From CAWDPQ01 sp049642465 (GTDB taxonomy: Bacteria > Acidobacteriota > Vicinamibacteria > Vicinamibacterales > 2-12-FULL-66-21), in contig JBAROV010000110.1 in the NCBI GenBank assembly GCA_049642465.1, positions 62,001-126,000 on the forward strand: a DNA stretch of 64,000 nucleotides, written 5' to 3'. Made by a program: the position numbers and the translations under genes. This document shows positions 10,007-19,378 of this stretch, in pieces. Under the pieces are notes generated by a model, which searched no databases, was not told where the DNA came from, and worked only from the letters and a program-made list of their open reading frames with translations. Numbering within the stretch: position 1 is the stretch's first letter; every line of letters begins with the position of its first letter.

Positions 10007-10740
10007 CCGTATCAGCCCTGCGCACGTTAGCCTCAGCAGATGCCCGGCTCCTCGGGCGCGATCCGCTGCTGAAATGGGTGCTCTGGCTGCCCGTGGGATT
10101 CGCGCTGCTGTTGCGCGTCCTGATTCCACGAGTCCGTGAAGGCCTGCTCGCGGGCGGCGGGTTCGACATCCTGCCCTACTTCCCACTGGTCATGGGTGGC
10201 TATCTCATGACCGCGCCAGGGATCGTCGGGATGGTGATCGGATTCCTGCTGCTGGATGAGCGTGATGCGAGGACGCTCAGCGCGCTGCGCGTCACTCCGC
10301 TGTCGATGCGCCAGTATCTGACTTATCGCATCGCATTGCCACTGCTCGTCGGAATCGCGTCGACGCTCTTCGGGTATCCACTCGTCGGGATTAGCTCGCT
10401 CCCGTTCACGTCTCTCTTGGCAATCGCCGCAGTCGCAGCGTTGTCGGCGCCCTTTCTGGCGCTTGTCCTGGCGACCGCAGCCCCCAACAAGGTCGCCGGA
10501 TTCGCCGTCGTGAAGATGCTGAACGCGATCAATCTCCTGCCCGTCGCAGCGTTCTTCCTGCCGTTGCCTTCGCAGTACATCGTAGGGTTGATCCCGGCGT
10601 ACTGGCCAATGCGCGCGCTCTGGTCAGCGGCCAAGGGGGAGTCGTATCTGGTCTATCTTGCAATCGGAGCGATGATTGGCACGCTGGCAGTCGTCCTGGC
10701 CGCACGGCTGTTCGAGCGGCGATTGCTCGAACGAGCGTAG
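10003..10740 (+). CDS. ABC-2 type exporter permease, second subunit
   Basis: A 245-aa integral membrane protein with six predicted helices and the same ABC-2 loop signature as its partner (LLDERDARTLSALRVTPLSMRQYL). The two permeases therefore look like diverged duplicates. Translation is coupled to the preceding gene through an ATGA overlap. The gene ends 45 bases before the end of the convergent SMP-30-like gene. With the upstream ATPase it completes a plausible small-molecule exporter. The resemblance to the Rv2686c-type drug exporter is based on gene order, size and motif only. Confidence 0.85.
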   Translation: MTVSALRTLASADARLLGRDPLLKWVLWLPVGFALLLRVLIPRVREGLLAGGGFDILPYFPLVMGGYLMTAPGIVGMVIGFLLLDERDARTLSALRVTPLSMRQYLTYRIALPLLVGIASTLFGYPLVGISSLPFTSLLAIAAVAALSAPFLALVLATAAPNKVAGFAVVKMLNAINLLPVAAFFLPLPSQYIVGLIPAYWPMRALWSAAKGESYLVYLAIGAMIGTLAVVLAARLFERRLLERA

Positions 10741-10785
10741 TCTGAAGCTGACGCCCGATTCGGCAGACCCTGTCCTGATGACCGA

Positions 10786-11814
10786 TTACTCGATCCGCAC
10801 GAATGCGAGCCCGTTGTTCGGATTCATCGGGATCACCAGCTGCTTCGCGCCGGCGTCGTAGCACATCGAGGCCGCGCTCGGAATGTTGCGGGCGATGAGC
10901 TCGGCTTTTCCGGCACGGATGCGCGAGACACCGCCATTCAGGACGCTGCTCACGTATTTCGTCCCGTCTGGCATGATCACGAGACCGTCGTTGCCCGCCT
11001 GGGCAGCTCGTTCCGTCCGGACCAACTGGCCCGCCGGAGAGAATGTCAAGACCTCGTCGTTCCCGACGTTGACGACGACGATGTTGCCTTGAGGGTCGAA
11101 GGCGACGCCGTTCGGCCGACGAAGTGGCGCGCCTTGCACGAAGATCGACGCCGTTCCTTCCGGTGTGATCTTCCAGACCTGCCAGGTCGCGGCATCGGGC
11201 TTGTCACCGCCGTCACCCGTCTGCGTTGCGTAAATCGTCCCGTCATCTGCAACCTCGATGTCGTTCAACCACGCGGAACGTTCGACTCTGATCTCACCGG
11301 CTGGCGCCCCCGTTTGCATGTTGAACCGGCGAATGACGGCGACACTTGGTTCGTTCGGCGTCGTGCCACCGTCACGATCGGCGACGTACAGCAAGCCGTT
11401 GGCGATATCGCTGCCGTACGGCTCGTTGAGCACCAGCGGCGGCGTCAGGTTGCCGCGATCCGCCGGGTTCTGCACGCCGATCCATCGTGCGGTGTGGACT
11501 GACCCGTCGTGATTGATGAACGAGATCCACGCGTTATTGGTCTGCACGTTCTGCGGCACGCCGCGGTTCGGCACCACGATGACGCCACGCCCGGCGTCGT
11601 ACGAGCAGCTCTCTGCCGAGTAAATAGATCCGTAGACCTTGACATTCGACGAGATGCCCTCGAAGGCGCCGTCCGGAGCCGGATTGACGGGTAGTCCGAG
11701 TCGATTGCCGACGAAGAATGGCTGTGGTCCTTGCGCCTGCTGGGCGAGCACCGCGCCGGCGATGAGGCCTGCGACCAATGCCGCTGCGCTGGCGACGAAT
11801 GTGATTCGCTGCAT
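10786..11814 (-). CDS. Exported SMP-30/gluconolactonase-like beta-propeller protein
   Basis: A 342-aa protein with a clear Sec signal peptide (hydrophobic residues 7-23, probable cleavage after AVLA). It is followed by repeated propeller strands of the SMP-30/NHL type, for example DIANGLLYVADRDGG, WLNDIEVADDGTIYATQTGDGG, RPNGVAFDPQGNIVVVNVG and GNDGLVIMPDGTKYVSS. The acidic and Asn residues in N-D-I-E and P-N-G-V-A-F-D are where SMP-30 proteins bind a divalent metal. It probably acts in the periplasm as a lactonase-like hydrolase or a binding propeller. The substrate is unknown. It stands alone on its strand, convergent with the exporter genes. Confidence 0.8.
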   Translation of the reverse strand: MQRITFVASAAALVAGLIAGAVLAQQAQGPQPFFVGNRLGLPVNPAPDGAFEGISSNVKVYGSIYSAESCSYDAGRGVIVVPNRGVPQNVQTNNAWISFINHDGSVHTARWIGVQNPADRGNLTPPLVLNEPYGSDIANGLLYVADRDGGTTPNEPSVAVIRRFNMQTGAPAGEIRVERSAWLNDIEVADDGTIYATQTGDGGDKPDAATWQVWKITPEGTASIFVQGAPLRRPNGVAFDPQGNIVVVNVGNDEVLTFSPAGQLVRTERAAQAGNDGLVIMPDGTKYVSSVLNGGVSRIRAGKAELIARNIPSAASMCYDAGAKQLVIPMNPNNGLAFVRIE

Positions 11815-11940
11815 ATCGATCTGGAATCTTATTCGATCAGTCCTGGCTCAGAGGCACGACCCGGACTCTATAATTGCTTTTTTGCGCCCTGAATCCCAAA
11901 AGCGGTGCGAGTTGTGCCTTGCGATAAGGAGGAGCGACTG

Positions 11941-12876
11941 ATGCTCAACCGTCGTGAATTCCTCGAGACGATCGCCGCCACCGTGCCGGCGCTCGGCTGG
12001 CAGGGGATGCCGGCGAATGAATGGGGCTCGCCGGTGTTCGACCTGCATTTCCATCTTCGTCCGCAGCCGGCGGCCAATCTGGCGCACCTCGACGGGGCGG
12101 GAGTGACCAAGGCGAATTTGCTCACGCGTGGTGCCGCCCTCGAGCGGGTGAAGGCGTTGCAACAGGCGGCACCCGGGCGGTTCACGTGGTTCAACAGCTA
12201 CGACGTGACCAAGCCGGATGCGGAACAGGTGCTCACGCAGGCGATTAAAGATGGAGCTCAGGGTTTCGGCGAGATGAAGTTCCATGTCGCCGCCGACGGT
12301 CCCGAGTTGCGTCGGATGTATGCACTGGCAGCCGACCTGCGAGTGCCGATTCTGATTCATTTCCAGGAAGTCGATCACTTCCCGAACGAGGGGACCTGGA
12401 GTACTGGCTACGCAAAGATATTCGAGTCAATCCTGAAGAGCTACCCGCGGACCACGTTCATCGGACACGCGGATGCATTTTGGGCCAACGTGAGCGCGGA
12501 TTATCACAATGAAGCGGCGTATCCAACCGGCCCGGTCACACGTCACGGCGTCACGGACAAGCTGCTCGGCGACTATCCCAACCTCTTCGGCGATCTGGCA
12601 GCCAATTCGGGCAACAACGCCCTGTCGCGCGACGCCGAGTTCACGGCGGATTTCCTGAAACGCCATCAGAACAAGCTGCTGTTTGGCAGCGACTGCAACT
12701 GCGCGGACGGCCACGGCGCCGGCGTCAGTCAGAGCAACAACCCGGCAGCCGCACGACTGGCCGGCAAGTGCGTCGCGCGCGAGACGTTGAGCCTGCTGAA
12801 GCGCACGGCTGCTGCTGACGTCTTCGAGAAGATCGTCTGGGGCAACGTCCATAAGCTGCTGCGGATTCCGGCGTAA
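11941..12876 (+). CDS. Exported amidohydrolase-family protein (TIM-barrel metal hydrolase)
   Basis: A 311-aa protein resembling the amidohydrolase-2/TatD-like fold. The first barrel strand carries DLHFHLRP (H-x-H metal pair), a mid-barrel strand carries ILIHFQEVDH, the next TFIGHADAFW, and the late strand GSDCN carries the catalytic Asp. These are the expected metal and catalytic positions. The N-terminus starts MLNRREFLETIAATVPALG, a Tat-like R-R-E-F-L motif followed by a weak hydrophobic stretch, so export by the Tat route is likely. A near-perfect AAGGAGGAG eight bases upstream decides ATG 11941 over an earlier in-frame start at 11905. The substrate is unknown. Confidence 0.8.
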   Translation: MLNRREFLETIAATVPALGWQGMPANEWGSPVFDLHFHLRPQPAANLAHLDGAGVTKANLLTRGAALERVKALQQAAPGRFTWFNSYDVTKPDAEQVLTQAIKDGAQGFGEMKFHVAADGPELRRMYALAADLRVPILIHFQEVDHFPNEGTWSTGYAKIFESILKSYPRTTFIGHADAFWANVSADYHNEAAYPTGPVTRHGVTDKLLGDYPNLFGDLAANSGNNALSRDAEFTADFLKRHQNKLLFGSDCNCADGHGAGVSQSNNPAAARLAGKCVARETLSLLKRTAAADVFEKIVWGNVHKLLRIPA

Positions 12877-12877
12877 T

Positions 12878-13051
12878 ACAGGAGATCAAGAGATCAGGAG
12901 AGAGGTAAACAGGAGATCAAGAGATCAGGAGAAAGTCCGCGTCAGGCCCGGTCCGCGTGGCAGGGACGTCGAATGCGGGCCGGTCCTGACGCGGACACCC
13001 TCCTAAACTCCTGATCTCCTGTTGATTACTCCTGGACTCCTGATCTCCTGT
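12878..13051. repeat. Palindromic repeat element between convergent genes, probable bidirectional terminator
   Basis: Two identical 24-base copies of ACAGGAGATCAAGAGATCAG+GAGA lie at 12878-12901 and 12909-12932. Two inverted copies of a shortened form (ACTCCTGATCTCCTGT) lie at 13007-13022 and 13036-13051. Between them is a long hairpin: arms 12935-12956 and 12975-12996 pair over 22 positions with one mismatch and one G-T, closing an 18-base loop. The element fills the whole gap between two genes that end toward each other, two bases after one stop codon. It could stop transcription from both sides. The arrangement also resembles short repetitive extragenic palindromes. Confidence 0.75.
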
Positions 13052-13062
13052 ACGACTGCAAC

Positions 13063-13950
13063 CTACCGAAGATACTTGTTGAAGTGGGCGAGCGTCCGCT
13101 CCCACGCGAGCTTGGCTGCGGCCGCCTCGAAGCGTGGCGTCGTGTCGTTGTTGAAGCCGTGCTGCGTGCCGGGATACAGGTGGCGCTCGTAGCGCACGTT
13201 GGCCGATTTGAGTGCTGCTTCATAGGCCGGCCAGCTCGCGTTGATGCGCTCGTCCACCTCGGCGGACTGGATCAACATCGCAGCCTTGATCTTGGGCACG
13301 TCCTCGACGTTCGCTGCGCTGCCATAGAAGGCGACGCCGGCGGCGAGGTCGGGCACGCGGGTGGCGAGGAAGTTCACCATCCCGCCGCCATAGCAGAACC
13401 CGACGGCGCCGACTTTGCCGTTGGTTTCAGGACGGGCTTTGAGCCACACCACCGCGGTGACGAAGTCCTCGCGCGTCTTGGCCTGATCCAGCTTGGGGAA
13501 CAGCTCGCGGGCCTTGTCTTCGCTTCCGGGGTAACCGCCGAGCGGGAACAGCGCATCCGGCGCGAACGCCACGAAGTTGTCCAGCGCCAGCCGGCGGGCG
13601 ACGTCCTCGATATGCGGGTTCAATCCGCGGTTCTCGTGGATCACCAGCACGGCGGGCAGCTTGCCTGCGGCCTTGGCCGGCTGCGCCAGGTAGCCGCGCA
13701 TCTTGCCGGAGCCCTTCGGTGAGTCGTATTCGATGTACTGCACCTTGATGCGGGAATCTTCCGGCTTGACGACCTGCGCTTCCAGGAACTTCGGGCTGAG
13801 CTGATCCAGCAGCATCGCGGCAGTCACGCCACCAACCGCGTACTTGGCGGCCTTGTCCAGAAACCCGCGCCGGTCGAGTGCCCCGTGCACGTAGGCGTCG
13901 AACAGAATGAGCAGTTCCTGGTCGAAATCATGAGCGGTCTTGCGTTCCAT
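13063..13950 (-). CDS. Dienelactone hydrolase family protein with Tat-like leader
   Basis: A 295-aa alpha/beta hydrolase. The nucleophile elbow is G-F-C-Y-G-G-G, giving the Cys nucleophile typical of dienelactone hydrolases. The acid probably lies in SAEVDERI and the catalytic His in TQHGFNND. The oxyanion region is seen at VIHENRGLN. The enzyme family opens lactone rings, but the actual substrate is unknown. Near the N-terminus, D-R-R-G-F-L-D-K-A followed by a hydrophobic run (about residues 30-55) looks like an internal Tat signal or membrane anchor. ATG 13950 is chosen because AGGAGG lies five bases upstream. A second ATG 15 bases earlier lacks one. Confidence 0.88.
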   Translation of the reverse strand: MERKTAHDFDQELLILFDAYVHGALDRRGFLDKAAKYAVGGVTAAMLLDQLSPKFLEAQVVKPEDSRIKVQYIEYDSPKGSGKMRGYLAQPAKAAGKLPAVLVIHENRGLNPHIEDVARRLALDNFVAFAPDALFPLGGYPGSEDKARELFPKLDQAKTREDFVTAVVWLKARPETNGKVGAVGFCYGGGMVNFLATRVPDLAAGVAFYGSAANVEDVPKIKAAMLIQSAEVDERINASWPAYEAALKSANVRYERHLYPGTQHGFNNDTTPRFEAAAAKLAWERTLAHFNKYLR

Positions 13951-14077
13951 CGGTCCTCCTGACACACGGCATCATACTCATGAACGGCTGGCGTTTCGAA
14001 TGCCGGCTCCAGGATCCGCTCACTCGCCGGGTGGAAGCGTCCGAGGCGGGCCAGCACGACGCGCCGCTCGTGAGTGG

Positions 14078-16540
14078 TCAGTGCCTGCGAAGCGCACTCA
14101 CCGGATCGACGCCAGCCGCACGACGCGCGGGAATATAGGTGCCAAGGAGCGCCATCACGATGAGAACGGTGGACACAACCGCGTAGGTGGCCGGATCCGT
14201 CGAAACCACTCCAAAGAGCAACGTCCGCAAGAGCCGGCTGAGGGCCAGCGCTCCAACGATCCCAATCCCAAGTCCCCACGCGACGATGATCACGCCTTGG
14301 GCCATCACCATGCTGAGGATGCGATGGGTTGTGGCGCCAAGTGCCAGGCGGACGCCAATCTCTCGAGTGCCCTGGCTGACGAGATATGAAACCACTCCGT
14401 AAATACCGATGCTCGCCAACACCAGCGCCAGGCCGGCGAAGACCGTGAGCAACCACATGACAAACCGCCGACTGGCGAGCGAATCATCGACGCGGTGGCG
14501 CATAGTCTTGACGTTGTAAACCGGCAGGTCGGCATCCACTGCTCGGACGGCTGCGACAGCGGCACCAGTCGTTGCCGCGGGATCCGAACTGGTGCGAATG
14601 ACGAGGTTCATGGCTCGAGACGGGGCCTGCGTATGAGGGTGGTACATCGCGATGCGCGAATCGGTCTCGTCCAGCGTGTACTGCTTTATCCGTGCGACGA
14701 CACCCACCACCGTCAGCCACGGAGCCGCCGCATCTGAATCCATTCCGCCACGCCGGAGTCGCTTTCCGATCGGATCCTCATTGGGCCACAGCACTTGCGC
14801 CATGTGATCGTCAATGACGACCACTCGCGGCGCATCACGAGTGTCATGCTCCGTAAACAGCCGGCCCCTCAGCAGCGGAATCTGCATCACCTCGAAGTAC
14901 CGACCGCCGACGGTTCGCTGATCGACGTTTACAAAGGAGACGCCGCCGGGCAGCTGCCGATCCTCCAGGACAATCGGTCCCCAGGCGTACATCTGGCTGA
15001 CAGGGAGCATCGACACGCCTCCCGCAGCCGTTGCTCCAGGGAGCGACGCGAGACTCGTCCAGAGGTGGCGATAGGTTTCGAGTACCCGTTCGGGTTGTGC
15101 GTACTTGCGGCCCGTCATCGTCAGCTCGAGCGTGAGCACGTTCGAGGCATTGAAACCAGGGTTCACCTGCTGAAGGTGGATGAAGGTCCGAATGAGCAAG
15201 CCCGAAGCAATCAGGAGCATCACAGACAGAGCAAGCTCGAGGATGACGAGCGTTCGGCGAAGACTCGAGCGTCGGCTCCAGATAGCGCCAGCGCCGGCCA
15301 GGCGATGGGATTCCGCCAGTTGGTGAATGTTGGGACCGCTCAGACGCAGCGCGGGTGCAAGACCAAATAACACGCCCGATGCGATCGAGATAACCAGGGT
15401 AAACAGGAGAACGGGGACGTCAATCGCAATCTCCGGAAGTCGCGGCACGCTCCGCGCACCAAGAGCCTGGATGCCCTCGAGCGCCCACTTCGTCAGTATC
15501 AGTCCGACCGCGCCACCGATCGCCGAAAGAAGGACGCTCTCGGTCAGCAGCTGTCGAATGAGTCGGCCGCGATTCGCCCCGATGGCGGCCTTCACGGCGA
15601 ACTCACCCGCGCGGCCGAGTACCCTCGACAGGAATAGGTTGGCGACGTTCGCGCAGGCGATGAGCAGCACCAGCCCAACGGCAACCGTCAGCACGATCAG
15701 CGGCAGCCGCACATTGCCGACCACCTGCTCTTGCAGTGGAACGATGCTGAAGGTGAGCCCGCCTGACGGAGGGTAGACGTCTGGATGCTCGCGACGGAGC
15801 CTTGCGGTGATGGCATCCATCTCCGCCTGCGCCTGCGCGAGTGGCACGCCCGGCTTCAATTTGCCAATCAGGTTGTAGTCCTCGCCGTTGCGCGTACGCG
15901 CGGCGTTGGCACCGAGCGGCAGCGGCAGGATGATCTCCGCGTGTTCGACGCCGCCGAGCGTCGGCAGCACTTCGCGCGGGAGATCAAATGACGGCGGCAG
16001 CACGCCCGCAATCTCGTAGGGTTGCCCGTTGAGCAGCAGGGAGCGACCAAGTACCGATCGCTCCCCGCCGTATCGCCGCATCCACGTGCCGTGACTGAGC
16101 AGCGCGCGGCCGCCCCGTCCGGGGCGATCGTCTTCGGGCGTGAAGAGATCGCCGAGGATGGGCCGCACACCCAGCAGCGGCAGCAGGTTCGAGGAGACGC
16201 GCAGCGCACCAACCCGCTCCGGTTCCCCGTCACCCGTCAGATTCCAGTTCGCGCCAATGGCGATGGCGATCTCCTCGAAGCCACCGTGGCCGGTCTTGAT
16301 GTCGAAGTACTGGGCTGTCGAGAACCAATCCTCCGCGACACCTATCCCTGGCGATCGATTCCAGAGAATGGCGAGACGATCCGCATCGCGATACGGCAGC
16401 GGCCGCAAAAGCAGTGCGCTGACAACACTGAAGATGGCGGTGTTGGCGCTAATTCCTATCGCGAGGGAGAGGACGGCAGCCGTGCTGAATGCCGGCGCAC
16501 GCTGCAGCGCTCGGGCTGCGTAACGGAGATCCTGCAACAT
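14078..16540 (-). CDS. ADOP/MacB-like ABC transporter permease (FtsX family, tandem)
   Basis: An 820-aa inner-membrane permease with the duplicated MacB-periplasmic-core plus FtsX layout common in Acidobacteria. It starts MLQDLRYAARALQRAPAFS, the standard N-terminal amphipathic stretch. Next comes a first membrane helix (residues about 20-45), a long periplasmic region (about 50-280), three helices (about 285-430), a second periplasmic core (about 470-680) and three final helices ending in PARRAAGVDPVSALRRH, the canonical FtsX C-terminus. No ATPase gene is adjacent. ATG 16540 lies eight bases after the stop of the cytochrome-dehydrogenase gene, so both are probably in one transcript. The open frame extends 53 codons upstream but overlaps that gene, so it is rejected. 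The substrate is unknown. Confidence 0.9.
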   Translation of the reverse strand: MLQDLRYAARALQRAPAFSTAAVLSLAIGISANTAIFSVVSALLLRPLPYRDADRLAILWNRSPGIGVAEDWFSTAQYFDIKTGHGGFEEIAIAIGANWNLTGDGEPERVGALRVSSNLLPLLGVRPILGDLFTPEDDRPGRGGRALLSHGTWMRRYGGERSVLGRSLLLNGQPYEIAGVLPPSFDLPREVLPTLGGVEHAEIILPLPLGANAARTRNGEDYNLIGKLKPGVPLAQAQAEMDAITARLRREHPDVYPPSGGLTFSIVPLQEQVVGNVRLPLIVLTVAVGLVLLIACANVANLFLSRVLGRAGEFAVKAAIGANRGRLIRQLLTESVLLSAIGGAVGLILTKWALEGIQALGARSVPRLPEIAIDVPVLLFTLVISIASGVLFGLAPALRLSGPNIHQLAESHRLAGAGAIWSRRSSLRRTLVILELALSVMLLIASGLLIRTFIHLQQVNPGFNASNVLTLELTMTGRKYAQPERVLETYRHLWTSLASLPGATAAGGVSMLPVSQMYAWGPIVLEDRQLPGGVSFVNVDQRTVGGRYFEVMQIPLLRGRLFTEHDTRDAPRVVVIDDHMAQVLWPNEDPIGKRLRRGGMDSDAAAPWLTVVGVVARIKQYTLDETDSRIAMYHPHTQAPSRAMNLVIRTSSDPAATTGAAVAAVRAVDADLPVYNVKTMRHRVDDSLASRRFVMWLLTVFAGLALVLASIGIYGVVSYLVSQGTREIGVRLALGATTHRILSMVMAQGVIIVAWGLGIGIVGALALSRLLRTLLFGVVSTDPATYAVVSTVLIVMALLGTYIPARRAAGVDPVSALRRH

Positions 16541-16548
16541 ACGAAGTG

Positions 16549-18540
16549 CTACTTCTTCGGCGCGAGCGATCGAATGTAGTTGATGATGTTCCAGATGTCG
16601 TTGTCCGGGATCCGCCCGTCCCACCCTGCCATCATGGTCGGCGGAACACCTTTCTTGATGACGGTGTAGATTTCGCCGTCGCTCGAGCCGTAATCCCACT
16701 GGTCATCGGTGAGATCCGGCGGCTGCTTGCCACCCTGTTCCTCGATGATCGAGATGGCCACGCCGGCTTTCAGCGCGCCTTGCCCCATGTTGCCGTGACA
16801 GGCGGCGCAGTTGACGTCGTATGCCTTTTTCCCCGCGGCGATCGACTCCGGGGTCGACGGGACAGGGTTGTTCTGTTTCACGATCTCCGGAGTCTTCACG
16901 TCCGGTGTCGCGGCCACGCTGCCGCCAGTGGAGACGGAGCTGCTGCCGGTCGTGGCGGCGACGACGCGACGGATCATGCCATCGCTCTTCGTCAGGATGT
17001 AGATGTCGCCGTCGTTGTCCACCGCGAATCGCAAGTCGACGCGGCCGCGACCCGAGACGCCGGCCGCGCCCGGCAACGCTCCTCCCACTCCTCCGCGCGC
17101 ACGATAAGTCGCCTCCACGAGCTGGCGAAGACCTGAATTGATTTCGTGAATCGGCGCGACCGTCGCCGGATTGTCGTCGTCAGCTGCCAGAACATCGGAA
17201 AGCTGCGCGTACCAGATCCGCCCAGTCGTGATGTCGCCGAATACGAGCTTGTTCCTGAGCGCAGGGACCTTATTGCCCCGGTAGACGAACCCGCCGGCGA
17301 TAGCATCGCCGCCGCTGTCTCGCACGTGTGGATATTGAATGACCGGGTAGGTTGGCTTGACCGTGCCTCGAACGACGGTGTCCGAGATCCGCACCGGAAT
17401 TGTGTCGTCCTTCGGCAGCGGCCCCATCCCATCGGGTGACATCATCTGCGTGCCTTCGCGCAAGGAATAGCCGTAGTTCGCCCCCTTCCGGACGATGACG
17501 ACTGTTTCCCACGTGGCGAGTCCGATGTTGAACGCGAGCAGTCGCGGCGCGCGGGGTTGCACGGGATCGACGTCCCAGATCAGTCGGTGCGGATTGCGCA
17601 GGCCGACCGCCCAAATCTCCTTTCGCGCGCCGCCGAGCGACGAAAACGGATTGTCGTTTGGGATGCGATATCGACCGTTCTCGCTGACCGTGCTCGTCGA
17701 TGTGTGCTCGCGGAGATCGGGCACGATCCGCAGGATCTTGCCGACCAGCGTGTCGAGCCGCTGCGGGCTCATGCGGCGGCTATCGCGCTGCTCGCCCGAC
17801 CCCGAGTCGCCGCTCCCGATGTACATGACTCGCCAGTCAGGATCGCCGCGGCGGGCCACCGGATTGAAAGCGATCTCACCCATCGGATGAATGGCCGTGT
17901 TGAGCTGCAGTCGCATCAGTTCGCGCGCCGTCCCCTCGAATGTCGCGTTCTTGATGTTCCGGTCAGTCCATTCGATGAGGACTGCTTCGCGGTTGATGAT
18001 TTGCCCGTCAGTAGTCGGCGTTTCGATCGCCGTCGTTGTCTTGTACTGCGACAGGTCCAAACCGGCGACCACGCCGGTCCTCGGCGCCGCGGCCCCGTCA
18101 AGAGTGGGATCCTCGAGATGGATCGTGTAGAAGACGCCGTTGCGCGCGTAATCCGGATCGAAGTGGACGTTGGTGAAACCGGTGGCCAGGTTGCGCTCGA
18201 ACGTCAATTTCGCAAAAAGGCCGGGCCGTCCTCCGGCGCCGTTGAAGTCCAGGTAAGTCGTGAACGTTTTCGATTCCTTGTCCAGGATGTAGAGCGGCCC
18301 GTTCTGATCGTTCACGAAGAACCGTCTCCCGCCCGGCTCGTCTCGCAGGAAATTCACCCTGGAGAGCTGCGCCATCGTGTTCTGCCCGTTCGGCTGGGCC
18401 GTGATTGGCATCTGGACGTAGTCGGCGAACTGGAGTGTGAGCGTGGGCGTCGGCTGCGCGACAAGCACGCGCACGGCCGCAAGTCCGAACCCAAGAGCCC
18501 AGAGTGACCTCGATGACCGCAGGTGACCGTTCGATTTCAT
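16549..18540 (-). CDS. Exported PQQ-dependent sugar dehydrogenase-like propeller fused to cytochrome c
   Basis: A 663-aa secreted protein. After a signal peptide (residues 1-28, ending VLVAQ) comes a six-blade glucose/sorbosone-dehydrogenase-type propeller, roughly residues 35-530. Its recognisable stretches include FLRDEPGGRRFFVNDQ, GSGEQRDSRRMSPQRLDTLVGKILR and EIWAVGLRNPHRLIWD. The C-terminal 100 residues are a class I cytochrome c with one heme site, VNCAACHGNMGQG, and a distal Met probably in the TMMAGWDGRI stretch. It probably oxidises a sugar or alcohol in the periplasm and passes electrons to its own heme. ATG 18540 follows GGAGAGGAC, whereas the frame open further upstream has no such site. 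It precedes the ADOP permease in the same unit. Confidence 0.87.
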   Translation of the reverse strand: MKSNGHLRSSRSLWALGFGLAAVRVLVAQPTPTLTLQFADYVQMPITAQPNGQNTMAQLSRVNFLRDEPGGRRFFVNDQNGPLYILDKESKTFTTYLDFNGAGGRPGLFAKLTFERNLATGFTNVHFDPDYARNGVFYTIHLEDPTLDGAAAPRTGVVAGLDLSQYKTTTAIETPTTDGQIINREAVLIEWTDRNIKNATFEGTARELMRLQLNTAIHPMGEIAFNPVARRGDPDWRVMYIGSGDSGSGEQRDSRRMSPQRLDTLVGKILRIVPDLREHTSTSTVSENGRYRIPNDNPFSSLGGARKEIWAVGLRNPHRLIWDVDPVQPRAPRLLAFNIGLATWETVVIVRKGANYGYSLREGTQMMSPDGMGPLPKDDTIPVRISDTVVRGTVKPTYPVIQYPHVRDSGGDAIAGGFVYRGNKVPALRNKLVFGDITTGRIWYAQLSDVLAADDDNPATVAPIHEINSGLRQLVEATYRARGGVGGALPGAAGVSGRGRVDLRFAVDNDGDIYILTKSDGMIRRVVAATTGSSSVSTGGSVAATPDVKTPEIVKQNNPVPSTPESIAAGKKAYDVNCAACHGNMGQGALKAGVAISIIEEQGGKQPPDLTDDQWDYGSSDGEIYTVIKKGVPPTMMAGWDGRIPDNDIWNIINYIRSLAPKK

Positions 18541-18748
18541 GTGTCCTCTCCGAGGGTATCTTTCCTCGTCCGCGAATTGTCCCATCAGTCGGGGAGAATT
18601 CGAATCAGCGCCATCGCCCGACATGATCTTCTCCAGCCGGCGAGCGCGGAATCTCTTAATATTGGAGCCAGTTCTACCGCAACGCACCACTTGTGCGGTC
18701 ATCCTGCATCGGCCACGGTGTGCCAGCAGTCACTCCGAGGGAGATCCT

Positions 18749-19348
18749 ATGAACGCTGTCATGATCCTGACCCTTCTCAGTCTGATGCGCCCCACGGCTC
18801 CCCAGACCTTCAGCCCGGACCCCGAAGGATTCATCCGCAACTGGCTGGTCCTCGCGCCGATCGCGATTGAGGGGGAGTCGGGCGCGGCCGCAATCGACAT
18901 GGAGATGCTCGCCGGCGAGGCGACGCTCACGCCCACAGCCGGCGACAAGGCGATGGACGGCAACCGGGTGCTCAGTTGGACCGCGCACCAGACCGACGAC
19001 TACTTCATCGACTTCCTCAAGGCGTTCGGGAAGGAGCGCGGGGAATACGTCGCCGGCTACGCGGTGGCGTACATCACGGTCCGGGCCGAGATAAAGGCGA
19101 CTCTGGCACTCAGCTCGAACGATCAGGGCAAGGCGTGGTTGAACGGCAAGCCGGTCTTCCGGTTCGCCGATACGCGGACGCTCGAGAAGGACTCAGACCG
19201 CGCCGAGGTGACGCTCGTGAAAGGCCAGAACGTCCTGGTGCTCAAGATCATCAACGAGGTGAACAACTGGCAGGGATGCGCCCGCTTCCTGCAAGGCGGC
19301 GTGCCGGTGACGGACATCAGCGTCTCGGTCGCACCGAGCGCGAAGTGA
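18749..19348 (+). CDS. Conserved exported protein of unknown function (PA14/jelly-roll-like)
   Basis: A 199-aa protein with a short hydrophobic leader (MNAVMILTLLSLM) and a mostly beta-strand body. The stretch ending SSNDQGKAWLNGKPVFRFADTR, with TLVKGQNVLVLKIINEVNNW after it, matches the pattern of carbohydrate-binding jelly-roll domains at the ends of secreted hydrolases, where a strand pair N-G-x-x-V and L-K-x-G-x-N-x-L-L-x-K is typical. There is no catalytic signature. GAGGGAGA six bases upstream sets ATG 18749. The open frame begins 70 codons earlier but overlaps the divergent dehydrogenase start region. The function is not known. Confidence 0.6.
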   Translation: MNAVMILTLLSLMRPTAPQTFSPDPEGFIRNWLVLAPIAIEGESGAAAIDMEMLAGEATLTPTAGDKAMDGNRVLSWTAHQTDDYFIDFLKAFGKERGEYVAGYAVAYITVRAEIKATLALSSNDQGKAWLNGKPVFRFADTRTLEKDSDRAEVTLVKGQNVLVLKIINEVNNWQGCARFLQGGVPVTDISVSVAPSAK

Positions 19349-19378
19349 TTGAGGATGGACGCGGCGCGCGGGCCGTGC

